This document shows, in pieces, positions 25,501-49,630 of a stretch of 64,000 nt of DNA. The DNA is taken from contig NC_091944.1 in assembly GCF_041260155.1 (NCBI RefSeq), positions 18,077,772 to 18,141,771 of the forward strand. Direction: 5' to 3'. A model generated the notes under the pieces. That model saw only the letters and a program-made list of their open reading frames with translations. It ran no database searches and was not told the origin of the DNA. A program made the translations under genes and the position numbers. The number at the start of each line of letters is the position of its first letter. Position 1 is the stretch's first letter. Origin of the DNA: Ptychodera flava. Its lineage: Eukaryota > Hemichordata > Enteropneusta > Ptychoderidae.

Positions 25501-28500
25501 GTTTAATAATACTTGCAACTAATAAAACAATTAATAGCTCAGTCACTTGGTTGCAAACTATTGATACATCGGCGCTTTGACAACGTGTTCTTGTTTAATA
25601 ATCAAGGGAAACGAGGATACAAATATATCGAAGGTAAGAACGCAGACTGCGTGGTTAACGGCATGCTTGAGTAGCTTCCCTGAGGTCCCTCGAATGACAC
25701 CGTCGTAAATCACAGACCTCTTTGCGGCAACAGCTACATTTGTTACCGTGGAGAGTATATGCATAGGTTCGTGGAACGGAACAAAAGCTCTAACTCGCGA
25801 CAACGCCAATGAAAGTCGATGCGGACATCTGGAACGCAAATTCTTTACGTATTAGGGAGAGGTCAAGCCCCATTTCGTATAAAGAAATTTAACAGTCTGC
25901 AAAAACTCAAGTAAACAAACAAACAAACAAACAAACAAACAAACACGTATAAAATGAATCAAACTATGAGCAAGGACAAATATCCAGCATGAAATAGATG
26001 CATATTATAGCGAAGGGGAGACTGATTTTTTTTACTGATTATAGTGGTTTTTGTGTCTTGTTCATGTTTTTATGGTCTGAGATCATACACAAGGCATGTC
26101 ATGATCAGTTTGCTATGGATTTGCGTGAAAAACTGGATAAGTATAGCCATACCTGTTTTGGAAAAAAACAAAATTTTGACATGAATTTTCGTCCAGAGGG
26201 GAAGACATTGGCAGCAAAAGGCAGGAGATACGTTATGATATCAGTTGTTTGATATGGATGCCCAACTCCTATGGAATTAATCTATTTATTACAAATATAT
26301 ATGTAGTGTGGGAATTATTCATTTGGAACGGACACCCTCGTTAAGATTCTTCTACTACAAAATAATCAGTCCTTCGGCCAGTGTCACCATAATTGATCAG
26401 TGACAGCGCATCGCCTATTTTATCGTTAAGGAGTTAATGCCATTTCTCCGTTTGACAGAAGTCATCGACTTGGCTGCTTGTACATGCGACCACGGAGGCT
26501 CAGGAGTGCCCTGTTTTTTCAGGGTCTGTATTCTCCAGTTGCCTGTGCTGAGCACACTTTAGGCCTGGACCTTTGTTTCTAACTTACACATATTACGCCG
26601 ACAACGAAATAAACTTGATCTGTTAGATTTGTACGTCCATTGTTTTTTGTTTTCTTCAGCTCCACTTGCTAGTCTTCTGGTCTATAGAGGTAAATATGGC
26701 GCCAGAATTGCGGCATTGTGCGGAGCTTTCCTGTCGACAATTGGTCTGCTCATATCCGGCTTTGTGAGGAGCGCAGAGGCGTTGTGCGCCACCTACGGCT
26801 TGATCACAGGTAATTCACTTTTAATGAAATTACAATCCGTTAGGTTCAGTTTTTTTTTCAATGTACTTTGGAGTTTTTCGAGTGATCCAACCTCTTTGCT
26901 GTTCAAAACCATTAAGCTGTTCATTAACCACGATCATATTTTTGCTTTCTCCCGTTCCTACAAAAATACCGTTTTAGCACAAATAATAGTCCTAGACAAT
27001 GAAAGCAGTTTGATACAAAGTCATGAAAAAAGTACATCTTATCTGTTTCAGATAAAAAAAACAACATAATACAACGGTTTAAGGTAGAATGCGCCCCGGG
27101 GACAGATATTTGGACTCTCAGGCTTTTCCAATTCTTTTCTGATTTTTAGCACTTGTGGGGGCACATTGAAGACCTTTGAATAAGAAAAACTCACTGTCTT
27201 AGAAAATCGAAATATTAGTTTTCTCCATAGTGTTAACACAGGGACGGCGGCCATTTCCACTATCGGAAAATCTTGGTTATTTTGTTCCTCTAGTATCAAA
27301 ATTTGCAAGATAACCCGCCGATTTTTTTTCTAGATTTTGAATTAGTGAACGGTTGCACGATTCCTTGAGGAAAATTTGAGCAAAAGTTTAAGTCTTTCAC
27401 TTTCGAGGCGCATGCTACCTTAAGTTTTTGCAATTATCATTAAGGCAGAATGCGACTGAAAGACTTAAATTTTAGCTCAAACTTTCCTCAGCGAAACTTC
27501 CAACCATTCTCTTTCTTCGAAATCAAGAATCAAATTAGGGGTCACTGTGCAAATTTTACTATTTTACTATTGTGGAAACAAAATAACCTGAAATATACCG
27601 ATATTTAAAATTCAAAATGGCTGCCATCCATTTGTAAACTTTTTTTGGAAAAATACATTTTCGATATTCACAAAATTGACCCAGTGAAACTTTATTCTCT
27701 CCAAGAGCTTCTTAATGATCCGACCCGAGCGGTAGGTCAGAACAGGGAATTGTAAACATTTTAGAGCGTCCGAGAATCTGTCCCCGAGGCATAGTCTGCC
27801 GTAACTTTAGACTATCCAGACATGGAACCGTTCATGAATCGTCACACATTAGAAACCCGTTTTCATTTCCAGTTATTCCGTTACTTATTTTTCACTTGTT
27901 CATCAAGTTTTCCTTTCCTTTAGAAAGGACCAAATTTCCTTTTGAGTTTGCAACCAAACCAGGTAGATCGATCGAACATGCATCTTCTGGATTGATCGTA
28001 CCTTCGATTTTTCTATGAGATTACTGATACAAAGTTTTGCATAAATGGTCGATACAAACATTTCCTTCTATACGGGCTTGCCATATGATCATCCTATAAA
28101 TTTCAACCGTGTAATCGTTCTTTCTCATCCATTCTCTCATCCAGGTATTGGATACGGACTACTTTTGACACCTTGCATCGGTTTGCTGCCCATGTACTTC
28201 CCAACGCGTTACACACTTGCTAACGCGATATCCTTCACGGGGACCAGCCTGTGTATTTTCTACGTACCGTCGTTATTTGACTATGCTGCGCAGACGTACG
28301 GGAAACACAGTACTTTCATCATTCTCGCTTGTCTGAACGCCCAGTTGCTCGTCGTGGCGGCGCTGTTCCGTCCCATAGAACAGTTCTCTTCCGAATCTTC
28401 GCCAAAGTTTCTGGACAGGTGCAAGAGGCTGAAAGAAAAATTCTTCTCTGACTGTGAAAAGGCACTTTTCGGAACCATTATAACGTCTATGTTCTTCATC

Positions 28501-28989
28501 GGAGTCGGATATAACATCCTATTGCTGCACCTTCGCCGGTTCTCCATTTACAACGGAACCAGTCGCACGGATTCCAGGATAGTGTTGAACGTATGCGGAG
28601 TTTTCATGATAATCGGTCAAGTAGTTCACGGTATTCTGACGCTTTTCGAGAAAGTCCGCAAGGATGAGCAAACCTACAGGCGTTTCTTCTACTCTTTGTC
28701 GCTCTTCGGAGTCGCCTTAGTCTCTTTGCTCAGTTCCGTAGCCGAGTCGTTCGCTGGGCACGCCGCCCTGGCAGCCATCATCGGTCTTGGCTGCGGTATG
28801 TATTTCCCGTTGATGTTCGTTCTCTTACGATACTCTCTGACAGTAAATGGTGACAGTAGACTGACAGGTGCGTTGGCATTTGGACTACCCGTATTTGGAA
28901 TAGGCGCTCTGATTGGTCTGCCTATTGGAGGTGAGTTTGAAGAGTTTTATGATCATCTGTACGCTGCTGCATAGCTCAAATTCGCCCCA

Positions 28990-29071
<82 letters not shown>

Positions 29072-29470
29072 GAGGGGGTGGGAGAGAGAGAGAGAGATTT
29101 TTTCAAACTCAAAGTAAATCATAATGAGTATTCTAAACGTCTTACTTATGTTAATGTCTGCCATGTTCGACACAGTTTCTCACAAATTTCATTACTTTGT
29201 GAAAAAGAATTTTCATAAGTTACACTGATGTAATGTCGTTATCATAACATCCGCGAAAAACTCTGTAATTCAATTTTTCCAGATTTACTGAACGAAGGTT
29301 TCGACAACTACAATTCTTCATTCTTTTTGGCTGGGGCCGCGCTGATGTTGGTTGTGGTGATCATGGCCTACAAGCTGGTGACCTTCCTGCGGAAAACCAT
29401 GCAAAGGAGGCAGAGCAGACGAGTGAATGGCGCCGCCCCTGCGGGGCACGATAGCGCACACCAACACTGA
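22590..29470 (+). CDS. SLC16-like MFS transporter, copy 1 (474 aa)
   Basis: Five coding exons: 22590-22648, 24679-24920, 26660-26809, 28145-28930 and 29283-29470 (TGA). The phases are 2,1,1,1 with GT-AG borders, summing to 1425 bp without a stop. The ATG has A at -3 and G at +4. The protein shows 12 hydrophobic segments: about 43-67, 86-108, 117-136, 141-165, 174-198, 206-226, then a short loop, then 258-280, 296-318, 331-350, 355-380, 391-412 and 427-450. Features shared with monocarboxylate transporters are APLASLL in helix 2, GYGLLLTP in helix 4, a YF-x2-RY-x2-AN stretch before helix 5, and the 6+6 plan. The SLC16 helix-1 motif is missing, and helix 8 carries GQVVHG. It should act as a plasma-membrane carrier of small organic acids or related solutes; the substrate is unknown. 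It is closest to copy 2. Confidence 0.9.
22649..24678 (+). other. Intron 1 of copy 1
   Basis: A 2.0 kb intron with no recognisable internal gene or repeat. It ends in the acceptor ACATTTAG. Confidence 0.6.
24921..26659 (+). other. Intron 2 of copy 1
   Basis: It contains an (AAAC)n tract at about 25913-25944 and otherwise nothing recognised. Confidence 0.6.
27079..27804. repeat. Head-to-head pair of R1 repeats in intron 3 of copy 1
   Basis: One R1 copy (27079-27423) lies in inverse and a second (27440-27804) in forward orientation, 16 bp apart. The first opens TTAAGGTAGAATGCGCCCCG and ends GCATGCTACCTTAA. The second opens TTAAGGCAGAATGCGACTG. Transcribed with the gene they can fold back on each other over about 350 bp. 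Confidence 0.75.
28994..29096 (+). repeat. (GA)n / (GACA)n microsatellite in intron 4 of copy 1
   Basis: A GA run to about 29038 is followed by GACA units and a second GA run. Copy 2 has a longer GA tract at the same intron position. Confidence 0.95.
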
Positions 29471-31209
29471 GGACCAGAAAATACAGTCGCTTTGGAAATT
29501 GAAGAGAAAGACGCCGTCCAAACGGCCGTGCTACGCTGTATTCTGCTCTAAGTTATTTGACAGAAAATCTAAGCAGGCAATATACGAAGAAACTATAAAG
29601 CAATATGTATTGCCGTTGCTTGTAACTATGCATTTTTATCGATCGTATGTCATGACTTAGGGCCAAAATAATACACCGCTGTACCACATATCCAGCACAA
29701 GTCTATTTTAAGGATCAGAAATCTTTTAAAGTTTCTCTTTAAATTCTTTAAAAAATGTCAAGAACAAACTCTGCAAAGTTTCCTCTGAGAAGTATATGAA
29801 TTGGACCGATAGGGCAGAAATCGGCAAATCTAAATGTTGCGGAAACGAGAGATGGCGAGACTGACTGCTGATTGCGAACGTCGTGTATTTGTCAGGCTAA
29901 TGCGGCAAACCATATAGCAGGTTTTTTTAGCTTTTGTTAACCATATAGCAGTTTGTTTCCTTCTTGTTGTTCCATACACGTCATTTTATTTCAATGATAA
30001 TGGCATCGATGACACAGTGGGTAAGGTACGCGGGAAACAGACTCAAAGTTGGAGAACGGTAAGCTTGAGACTCGAGCGTATTATCCTGGCTTTGAGCAAG
30101 AAGCTTCACCATGAAAATAATAAAACCCGAGATGACAAATCTCCTTCGTCGCACGCTGATGGCAAATTCGGTGATATTTTAACATTAAACAGAATAACCA
30201 TTAGATCGTTGTATTCTTCATCTCTAATTCCGATTGTCCTTCAATCACAATGTTTTCTAGTAAAAAAAAAGAACAGACGCTTTTTAAAGCTCCATCAATA
30301 CCATTTTTATCATGTATGTTTGAAATATGTCATTTATACGGCTTTGGTATAACATGCTGCGTGATACCTTCCCATTATTGGTATTGCCACAGATTCTCAT
30401 CCGTCATGCGCTACTATGTCTGTATAATATGACTTGATGACTCATATAAGCTTTTGTGTGTACATATTAATGTTATATTTCTGTATTACATTATTGTATT
30501 TAATGAACGTTTATGCAGTCACTGACATCTGTGTTTATCAAGTGTGTTCGCGATGACTGGGTGTCGACGCCTTGAGAGCGATGCGTGTGTTATTTAAGCA
30601 CGTTGCTGACTCCCATCACTCTTATGCGCTCGTGCAAGCCTAATGCGGAACCTCTACAGACAAACAGCAAATCATGGATGGATAACACAGCAGAATGCAA
30701 TGTCTCCCTAACCGAAACCATGCTGTAGTTTCAACGGTAAAACAGCTCGTTGCAACACGTGTTATAATTATTATAGCCAAAAAAAAAAAAATTCGCCTGA
30801 CTGGAAAGGTGATATACCACGAGTTATCCTACTCGACAGTATACGTTTCCGGTGAATATCAAATTTTGCTACGCAAGTCAATAAACAAGACAATAAACGT
30901 TAAATGTTTAATCCTTTTTGTAAACGAATGTTTGTTTGTTTGTTTATTTGTTTGTTTCACCACTGACGAAAAAATGAACATTTATAAAAATATACAATTC
31001 AGTGCAAATAAACAAAATGTACAAATATTTGTTACAATAATGTGTCTGAAATATCTGAAGTTGAGTGGTGAGGGCCATGAAGATAGTTCGGTAGAACTAA
31101 TACAAGTTCATGGCCCCGGAAACATATTATCTCGTACAGTAAGATCTGATGACAGTCCGTATAGCTGGTGATAAAACGAAAAGACATTCACAGATGTGAT
31201 CGAAAAACT
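29471..31209. other. Intergenic between copy 1 and the LINE
   Basis: It includes the 3' UTR of copy 1 (possible AATAAA near 30117). No further gene was seen. Confidence 0.4.
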
Positions 31210-33232
31210 TGGAGTTGAACAATGCAACTGTGAAAATACACAACATTTAAAACACTCGAATACAATAAATTACTGGTAAAGTTATATGAATCTTAATCGT
31301 CACTATGTAAAAGGTAATGTTTGAGTTTTGTTTTGAATGCATGCCTTGTGGTGATCTGTTTGAGTGATGAGGGAAGGGAGTTCCAATGTGTAGCTGCCGA
31401 GTATCTGAATTGGTTTTGTGCCAGTGTGAGGCTATGCTGTGGAATAAGGTAGTCTCCTCTGCTAGATAATCGGGTGGGATAAGAGTGTGAAGGGATGTGG
31501 AGATATTGTTGAACATCACGGGGGTAACGGTTGGATTTTAAATCATGGATGAACATGCAACAAGCATACTTGCTAAGTTTGAAAATATTCAAGTTGCCAA
31601 GCTGAAGGAAAGTGGTTTAGTATGGGCTGTAAAATGTGAAAATGTGATAAGGCGGACCAGTTTCTTTTGCAAGCGAAAAAGCTGATTAATATGAGATCAA
31701 TAAGTATTTCCCAAAATCTAAATGCAGTAACTAAGATGGGGAAGAATAAGTGTGTGTAGAGAAGAATTAATATAGATCTGGGGACAAAATGACGAATATG
31801 TGACAGTATTCCGATTTTAGAGATGATTTTATTAGTTATGGTATTAATGTGAGAGTGCCAAGTTAAATGTGAATCAATCGATATCCTAAGGTAGGATGAA
31901 GACTCTGTAGCGATAACTGGAACATTATTAATGGAAAGGTGACCATGAATGTTAATCAGTTTCTGGTAGGTTTTAATAAATATGTAGTTCGTTTTGTCAA
32001 CGTTGACGGTGAGTTTGTTTGCCCTACACCAATTAGCGACTTTAGTTAGTTCGTTTTTAATGATATCAAGATTGATGTTTTGATTTTTTGTGTAATGAAA
32101 AATGTTAGTATCATCTGCAAACAGCTTGAAGTCAAAAAAATTAGTTGATTTGTTAATATCGTTAATATAGATAAGAAAGAGAGCTGGACCTAGAAAAGAA
32201 CCCTGGGGGACACCACACTGCACCTGGTGAGACCTGGAGGATATGCCGTCTATGTAAACTGACTGACGGCGATTATCTAGATAACTTGTAAACCAATCAA
32301 GTGCAGAACCTCTTATTCCATAATGATGAAGTTTCTGTAGGAGAATATCATGGTTTATGGTATCAAAGGCCTTTTTTAAATCAATGAAGATCCCAAGGGT
32401 AACATAATCTTTATCAATGTAGTCTGTGATCTCAGAAATCAAATCCACTAGGGCAAGTTTGGTACTACGATTTTTCTTAAAGCCGTATTGAGTATCTAAG
32501 AAGATATTGTATTTGTCTATGAACGAAATCAATTGCTTGTTGACCAGGGATTCAAAGATTTTGCTAAATGTCGGAAGGATTGAGATTGGTCTATAATTTC
32601 CAACCTCGAAAGGGGACCCCTTTTTAAAAATTGGCTTTATACGGGCAAACTTCAAAGCGTTGGGGAATTGGCCATTAGTGAGAGAGAGGTTAGCAATATA
32701 TGCAAGACGGCGAGGAATGTAAGTAACAGTATCTTTAACTAAAAGAGGATGAATAAAATCGTACCCGCAGATTTACTACAATCGAGGGCCATAATTTCCT
32801 TGGTGATATAATCTACAGTAATGGGGTTGAAAAAAATGGAACTCATGTTGCTATTATTGAGATAGTTAATTGGATGAGTGTCAGTGTGAATATTAGAAGC
32901 AAGATCTGGTCCGATGTTAGTGAAGAAATCACAGAAAATGTCAGCAATATTGGCGGGGTCTGTTGTGTAGTTATCGCTCTGGGAGTTAACTCTAATTTTG
33001 GTGGGAACGTTGCCTTTGCACTCATTTTTGTTTATCTAATTATGACTTGCCATGTTTTGTTAGTATTGCCGGCAACTGAGTTAAACATGTCGGTATAATA
33101 ATTACGCTTAGCAAGTCTCGGGAGCTTGGTGAGCAGATTCCTGTAGGTGTGATAGTGACGTATGCGCTCAGTTATGTCGAGCGGAAGACAGGTGAAGTGA
33201 AAGCTACAAATCATATGTGGCTGCAAAGAAAG
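31210..33232 (-). mobile_element. 5'-truncated LINE, Jockey/CR1/L2 group, degraded
   Basis: On the minus strand, 32655-31573 is an open reverse transcriptase frame of 360 codons with the core blocks F-x-DLKKAFD (90-98), GVPQGS (148-153) and FADD (179-182). Upstream (33226-32660) the linker between endonuclease and RT is still readable, including DIFCDFFTNIGP. Downstream (31592-31293), in another frame, is the typical C-terminal end with HWNSLPSSLKQI. The endonuclease domain is missing, and the remaining ORF2 is split over several frames, so at least two frameshifts are present. The exact 3' end is uncertain. It lies between copies 1 and 2, ending about 100 bp before the conserved upstream region of copy 2. 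Confidence 0.88.
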
Positions 33233-33331
33233 GTGTGGGCGTCAATAACAATTGAAAAGCTACCACTGTTAGTATCCCGTGCATGAAGCAGAATTTCACA
33301 ATGGCAGTACTATACAGCCGCCTTTACTGGC

Positions 33332-33347
33332 GTACCTCAACTGACCT
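33332..33347 (-). promoter_or_regulatory. Degraded DR4-like site upstream of copy 2
   Basis: GTACCTCAACTGACCT aligns with the perfect DR4 of copy 1 in position (166 bp before the ATG) and in the flanking promoter sequence. One half-site is intact (TGACCT) and the other is altered. Shared downstream blocks include CGTCGYGCTCTTRACGTC, which contains a CRE-like TGACGTC in copy 2. Confidence 0.35.
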
Positions 33348-33512
33348 CTATACGCGTCAAAGCAGATGACACAGTGGGCAGCGCTGCCATCGAGGTGGCT
33401 TGACACACAACCGTCGCGCTCTTGACGTCGGTCGATACAACATGCTTTTTTGGTTCTGTGTACCATTATACTTCATCGTTTGGTAGGACGACGAACTCGC
33501 TGCGGGGCAAAA

Positions 33513-38887
<5,375 letters not shown>

Positions 38888-39997
38888 GCTATAATATTCT
38901 CTAACTCTTTTGACAGACATTGACGCGAAAGTAACCCTAAGGCTTGCAACAATTATATGTAATGGGTTACGTATTAACATTGTTATTACCATGTAGTATA
39001 AGGTTAGGTTATACATGCATAATATAAGAAGGCGAAATGTGTATATAGTCGCACTAACATTCCGACTCTTGTCCATTTGAACTTTGACCCCTATTTTTTT
39101 TCCTCCGGACTTTCCTTTCCAATCCCTCGAACACAAACTGTGCAAAATTTCTACACCGGGACATATAAAGCAAAACAGCAAACCTTACTCACGGTCCTTT
39201 GCGGAGGGACCGTGCCTTACTGCAGGAACAAGAGATTACGTGACTGGCCAGACTGAGCGAGCGTGGAGTGCAAGCGGGAGAAAGTTCAGAGCGGTGACTT
39301 TTGCACCGTAACGCCGAGCATCTACCCTGTCTGCCTTCTCATCCATTTATATTTCTATGACGCAGTGAGTAAGGCGTCTGATTCAGGATCGACTGTTCGA
39401 TGTTGAGCGCAAGACCCAGGCCCTCCTATGTAATGCCCCTAAGTATGGCGTTTAGCGATGAAAACCAAACAGGAAAAAAGGCATATGACAAGATACAGTC
39501 AATCCAGTGGAGTTACCTCATTCATTCAAGCGCAACTTGCATTTAAAATGTGTTCAAACTCGCAATGCTTTTTACAGAAAGACGAATCATTCCAAATAGT
39601 AGTTTCATGATAAATAAATGACCTTTGTCTAGTACTTGCGTGAATGATGGAGCATTAAAAAGGTTAATCATCAGTTCGTATTCTAACTCCGATCATACTT
39701 TACGCTCTGATGTACGAAAATCCTTTTTAGCATGAATTTGTGAACGTTGTCATTATAATTAAAGGGTTACCCTTAAAGGTAGAGATCTTGCAGCCTGGGA
39801 GCAGGTTGGCATCTACAGTATTATTTTAATTCTTTGCGCAACTTTAAAGATTGTGTTCAATAAATCAATTTGTTCAGAATTAAAGCTGATGAAAAACTGC
39901 CATTCTAAGCAATTCGATATGTCATAACATTCTGTATTTTGCTATGTCTTTCGACAGGCACTCAATATGTGCTGCATCCACCCAACAGTTGAACTTT

Positions 39998-40146
39998 GTA
40001 TGTATGTATGTATGTGTGTATGTATGTATGTATGTATGTATGTATGTATGTATGTATGTATGTATGTATGTATGTATGTATGTATGTATGTATGTATGTA
40101 TGTATGTATGTATGTATGTATGTATGTATGTATGTATGTATGTATA
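39998..40146 (+). repeat. (TATG)n microsatellite
   Basis: About 150 bp of tetranucleotide repeat, almost uninterrupted. Confidence 0.95.
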
Positions 40147-40790
40147 TGAAAATATACTATGTATATTTATGTGTGTGGTACCTGCTTACCTAGAGATATC
40201 CTTTACACAACAATGCCTGCTGCTGCTAGCGTAACTATTACATGTACACAGGTCATTTGCTATTAATAAGGACTGTGCGCATGACGGTAATATTGATGAT
40301 GCCCGAGCCGGAAAGCGAGGGTATAACAAATATAACCGAAATGAACACCAGCCCGAGGGCGGGCAATTAAATTTTGTCTTGCCTGTGCTGTCGCCTGTTA
40401 TTAATTTTATTACACCGAACAAACACTTTTGCTTTTCAAAACTTTGCGTAGAATGCAGTTGAGTGTCTACTCGTCACAATAAAACGCCCCATTCCTTGCT
40501 CGATCGACACATACATGGAGTTGAAAGTCAACTCGAAATAATGTGTTTTTTTTTTTTTCCTGAAAACTGATACAGTGTTGTGTGTCGTTTTCCTCGTTAC
40601 TTAAAAAGGTCGTCAAGTTCACCTTGAAATAACCTTTTTGAAGCTATGGCGATACAGTCAAGAGTTTACTCGTGTTTATAGATTCTAATGTATTGTATTG
40701 TTTGTTTGTGTGTGTGTGTGTGTGTGTGTGTTTTTGTGTGTATGCGTGCGTGCATATATAGTTTTTATATTTTCTTTGCAATTGACTGTC

Positions 40791-41170
40791 TTTTTAGTCC
40801 CCACTGGCAAAATCCGGGGACTTATAGATTGGGTCGTGTCAGTGCTTTCTTGCTTGCGTCCGTGCATCCGTTCATGCAAATTTCTCAGAGATGCCTTGAG
40901 CGATGTCTTTCAAACGCGGTACAAGGATTACTCCTTATGTTATACATATGCACGTCGATTTGTTTTTTGATTCAATCAAATATGCCCGCGTGACGGCCAT
41001 TTTGTTTCCTGTATTTGATGTCTACAGCCAATACTCAGACGGGTTTTGACCCTTTTTTCAAACTTGGCACAAGGACAACGCAATGTAACTTACATTTGGA
41101 AGTACATTATTTGTGCAATATGATATGATATGGCTGCCAGGCGGCCATGTTTGTTTGGGTTTTTTGTTGC
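40791..41170 (+). repeat. Hairpin-headed repeat, third type
   Basis: It opens with AGTCCCCACTGG and CCGGGGACTTATAG, which form a stem, followed by CGTCCGTGCATCCG and a body without coding capacity. The plan (hairpin, then GTCCGT-like tract) is that of R2. The right end is not clear. Confidence 0.45.
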
Positions 41171-42513
41171 CTATGTTTTGATAGATAAAAATTAGCTACA
41201 ATATGTCAGGTCTTGTACTATGTAAGCTTACTAGGCAAAAGGTGGTTAGTGAATGCATGTTCGTTTGTTTGTTGTGATTGTTGTATTGACTAACAAACAA
41301 TTCACCGCAAAAAAAAATGTCAGCTCTGGAAGTTTGCGATGGAATTACTCCGCATCCGATTCTGAAATTTCCTGACTTTCACCATGACGTGTCAAAAAAA
41401 CTGTAACTTATTGTGAATAGTTTTGTGAAATGCAGTTTTGTTAATCTTTATGACTGTTTTATGACGATGATTACATGTATCTTATGATTATGATTGTGTT
41501 ATTGAATAAAAGTGAACTACAGGGACACCAGCCGCCTTTCATACAGAAAAAATTTTTGTTATAGGTTGATGAAATTTGCTGAATCGTAGTACGAATCTAA
41601 ATCCATTTTCAATAAAGCCGTTACATTGGCAGCCTTGTATTTCCCTTTGTGCCCAGTACTTTCAAGTCAAGTCACGTTTTACTCTTGTGCTTGTAAAACT
41701 GAGCTTCATACATTGCCAGGTCAACAATTTAGAAAAAAGTTCACAATACCTACAGACATATTCCGCATGCAGGACTTCTACATCATTCTGTCTATCCATA
41801 TCCATCGTTATCACAAACCAAACCTCAGACTTCATATAACCACATTGCAACCATTTATCACACACCCAACTATTTCTCAAATTCAGCTTACTAATTCCAT
41901 TAATGCATCAGACGTCAACTGCACATACACATCAGTACAATGTTTTTTCCACCATTTTCCGGATATCTGTTGACAATATCACTTCACCGTCATTTCCGTC
42001 AATGTTTCCAAATTCATGAACCAAGGGGGCCTATGTCATTGACAACGACTTGTTTATATATAGTATGTCCATATGGCCATTTCTATGATCTGATTCTCGA
42101 AATAAAGATTACTATTATTATCATGCTACGTGAGTAGGTCTCGGCCAATCGCAAAAGCTGGACAATACGTGAGTTGTAAGAATTAGACTGTGAGGAGGAA
42201 GTGTCACTGTTTAAAGCTGTATTTAGAGTACAGCTGGGCAAAACGTCGTTCTGCACTTTTTAATACTCACTCAAGAGGGCTTGTTGAGCAGAGTGGCCAC
42301 ATGGTGACATACATCACAGGATTTAACTATCAGTGCTGTCAAAAGCGAAAGCTATATTTCGGGGAAAAGTAAAATAAACATCAACAAGCGATGTAACTTT
42401 AAACCGTCCTCGCAACACAGAATAATGAATTGTTACCGTGAATTGACGTTTCTTTTGCCGACATGGTTTCTTGACTCCACAGTCTCACGCCTGTCGTTGT
42501 TACAGTCGTCCAG

Positions 42514-42529
42514 AGGTCGCATGAGGTCA
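42514..42529 (+). promoter_or_regulatory. DR4 site upstream of copy 3
   Basis: AGGTCGCATGAGGTCA is a DR4 with one mismatch. It ends 254 bp before the copy 3 ATG and lies in the opposite orientation to the copy 1 site. Confidence 0.4.
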
Positions 42530-42782
42530 ACCCTCAGTGCGCGTGATTCCAAAGCGCGTCGTGAACTGGTCGCCATGGACACGACATTAATTTAGCAAAA
42601 CAGCTTCGAATCTACTCTGTGCCGGCGCTTTTCAACTGCTAAAATGGTGACTTGCGTCACCGCCACAGAAATCTTGGCGTTGAAATGAGTATAGTCTACT
42701 TCCTTGTGAGAATATTTCGTATCTATTGTAAGCGAATCTATCCTTGGACTCGGAGTTCACCACGGTGGGTTAGTAAAACAGA

Positions 42783-49630
<6,848 letters not shown>

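Larger units (their letters stand above)
38888..42513. other. Intergenic between copies 2 and 3
   Basis: It holds two hairpin-headed repeats (near 39193 and 40791), a (TATG)n tract, a short (TG)n tract near 40706-40740 and a decayed A-box-like stretch at about 39362. No gene was seen. Confidence 0.45.

Noticed and set aside
30695-31171. 158-codon frame on +
   Set aside because: It contains poly-A and GTTT repeats and has no recognisable domain; probably chance.
39355-39425. tRNA-like A box (TGACGCAGTGAGTAAGG), and a similar one at 30008
   Set aside because: No good B box or cloverleaf follows; at most decayed SINE fragments.
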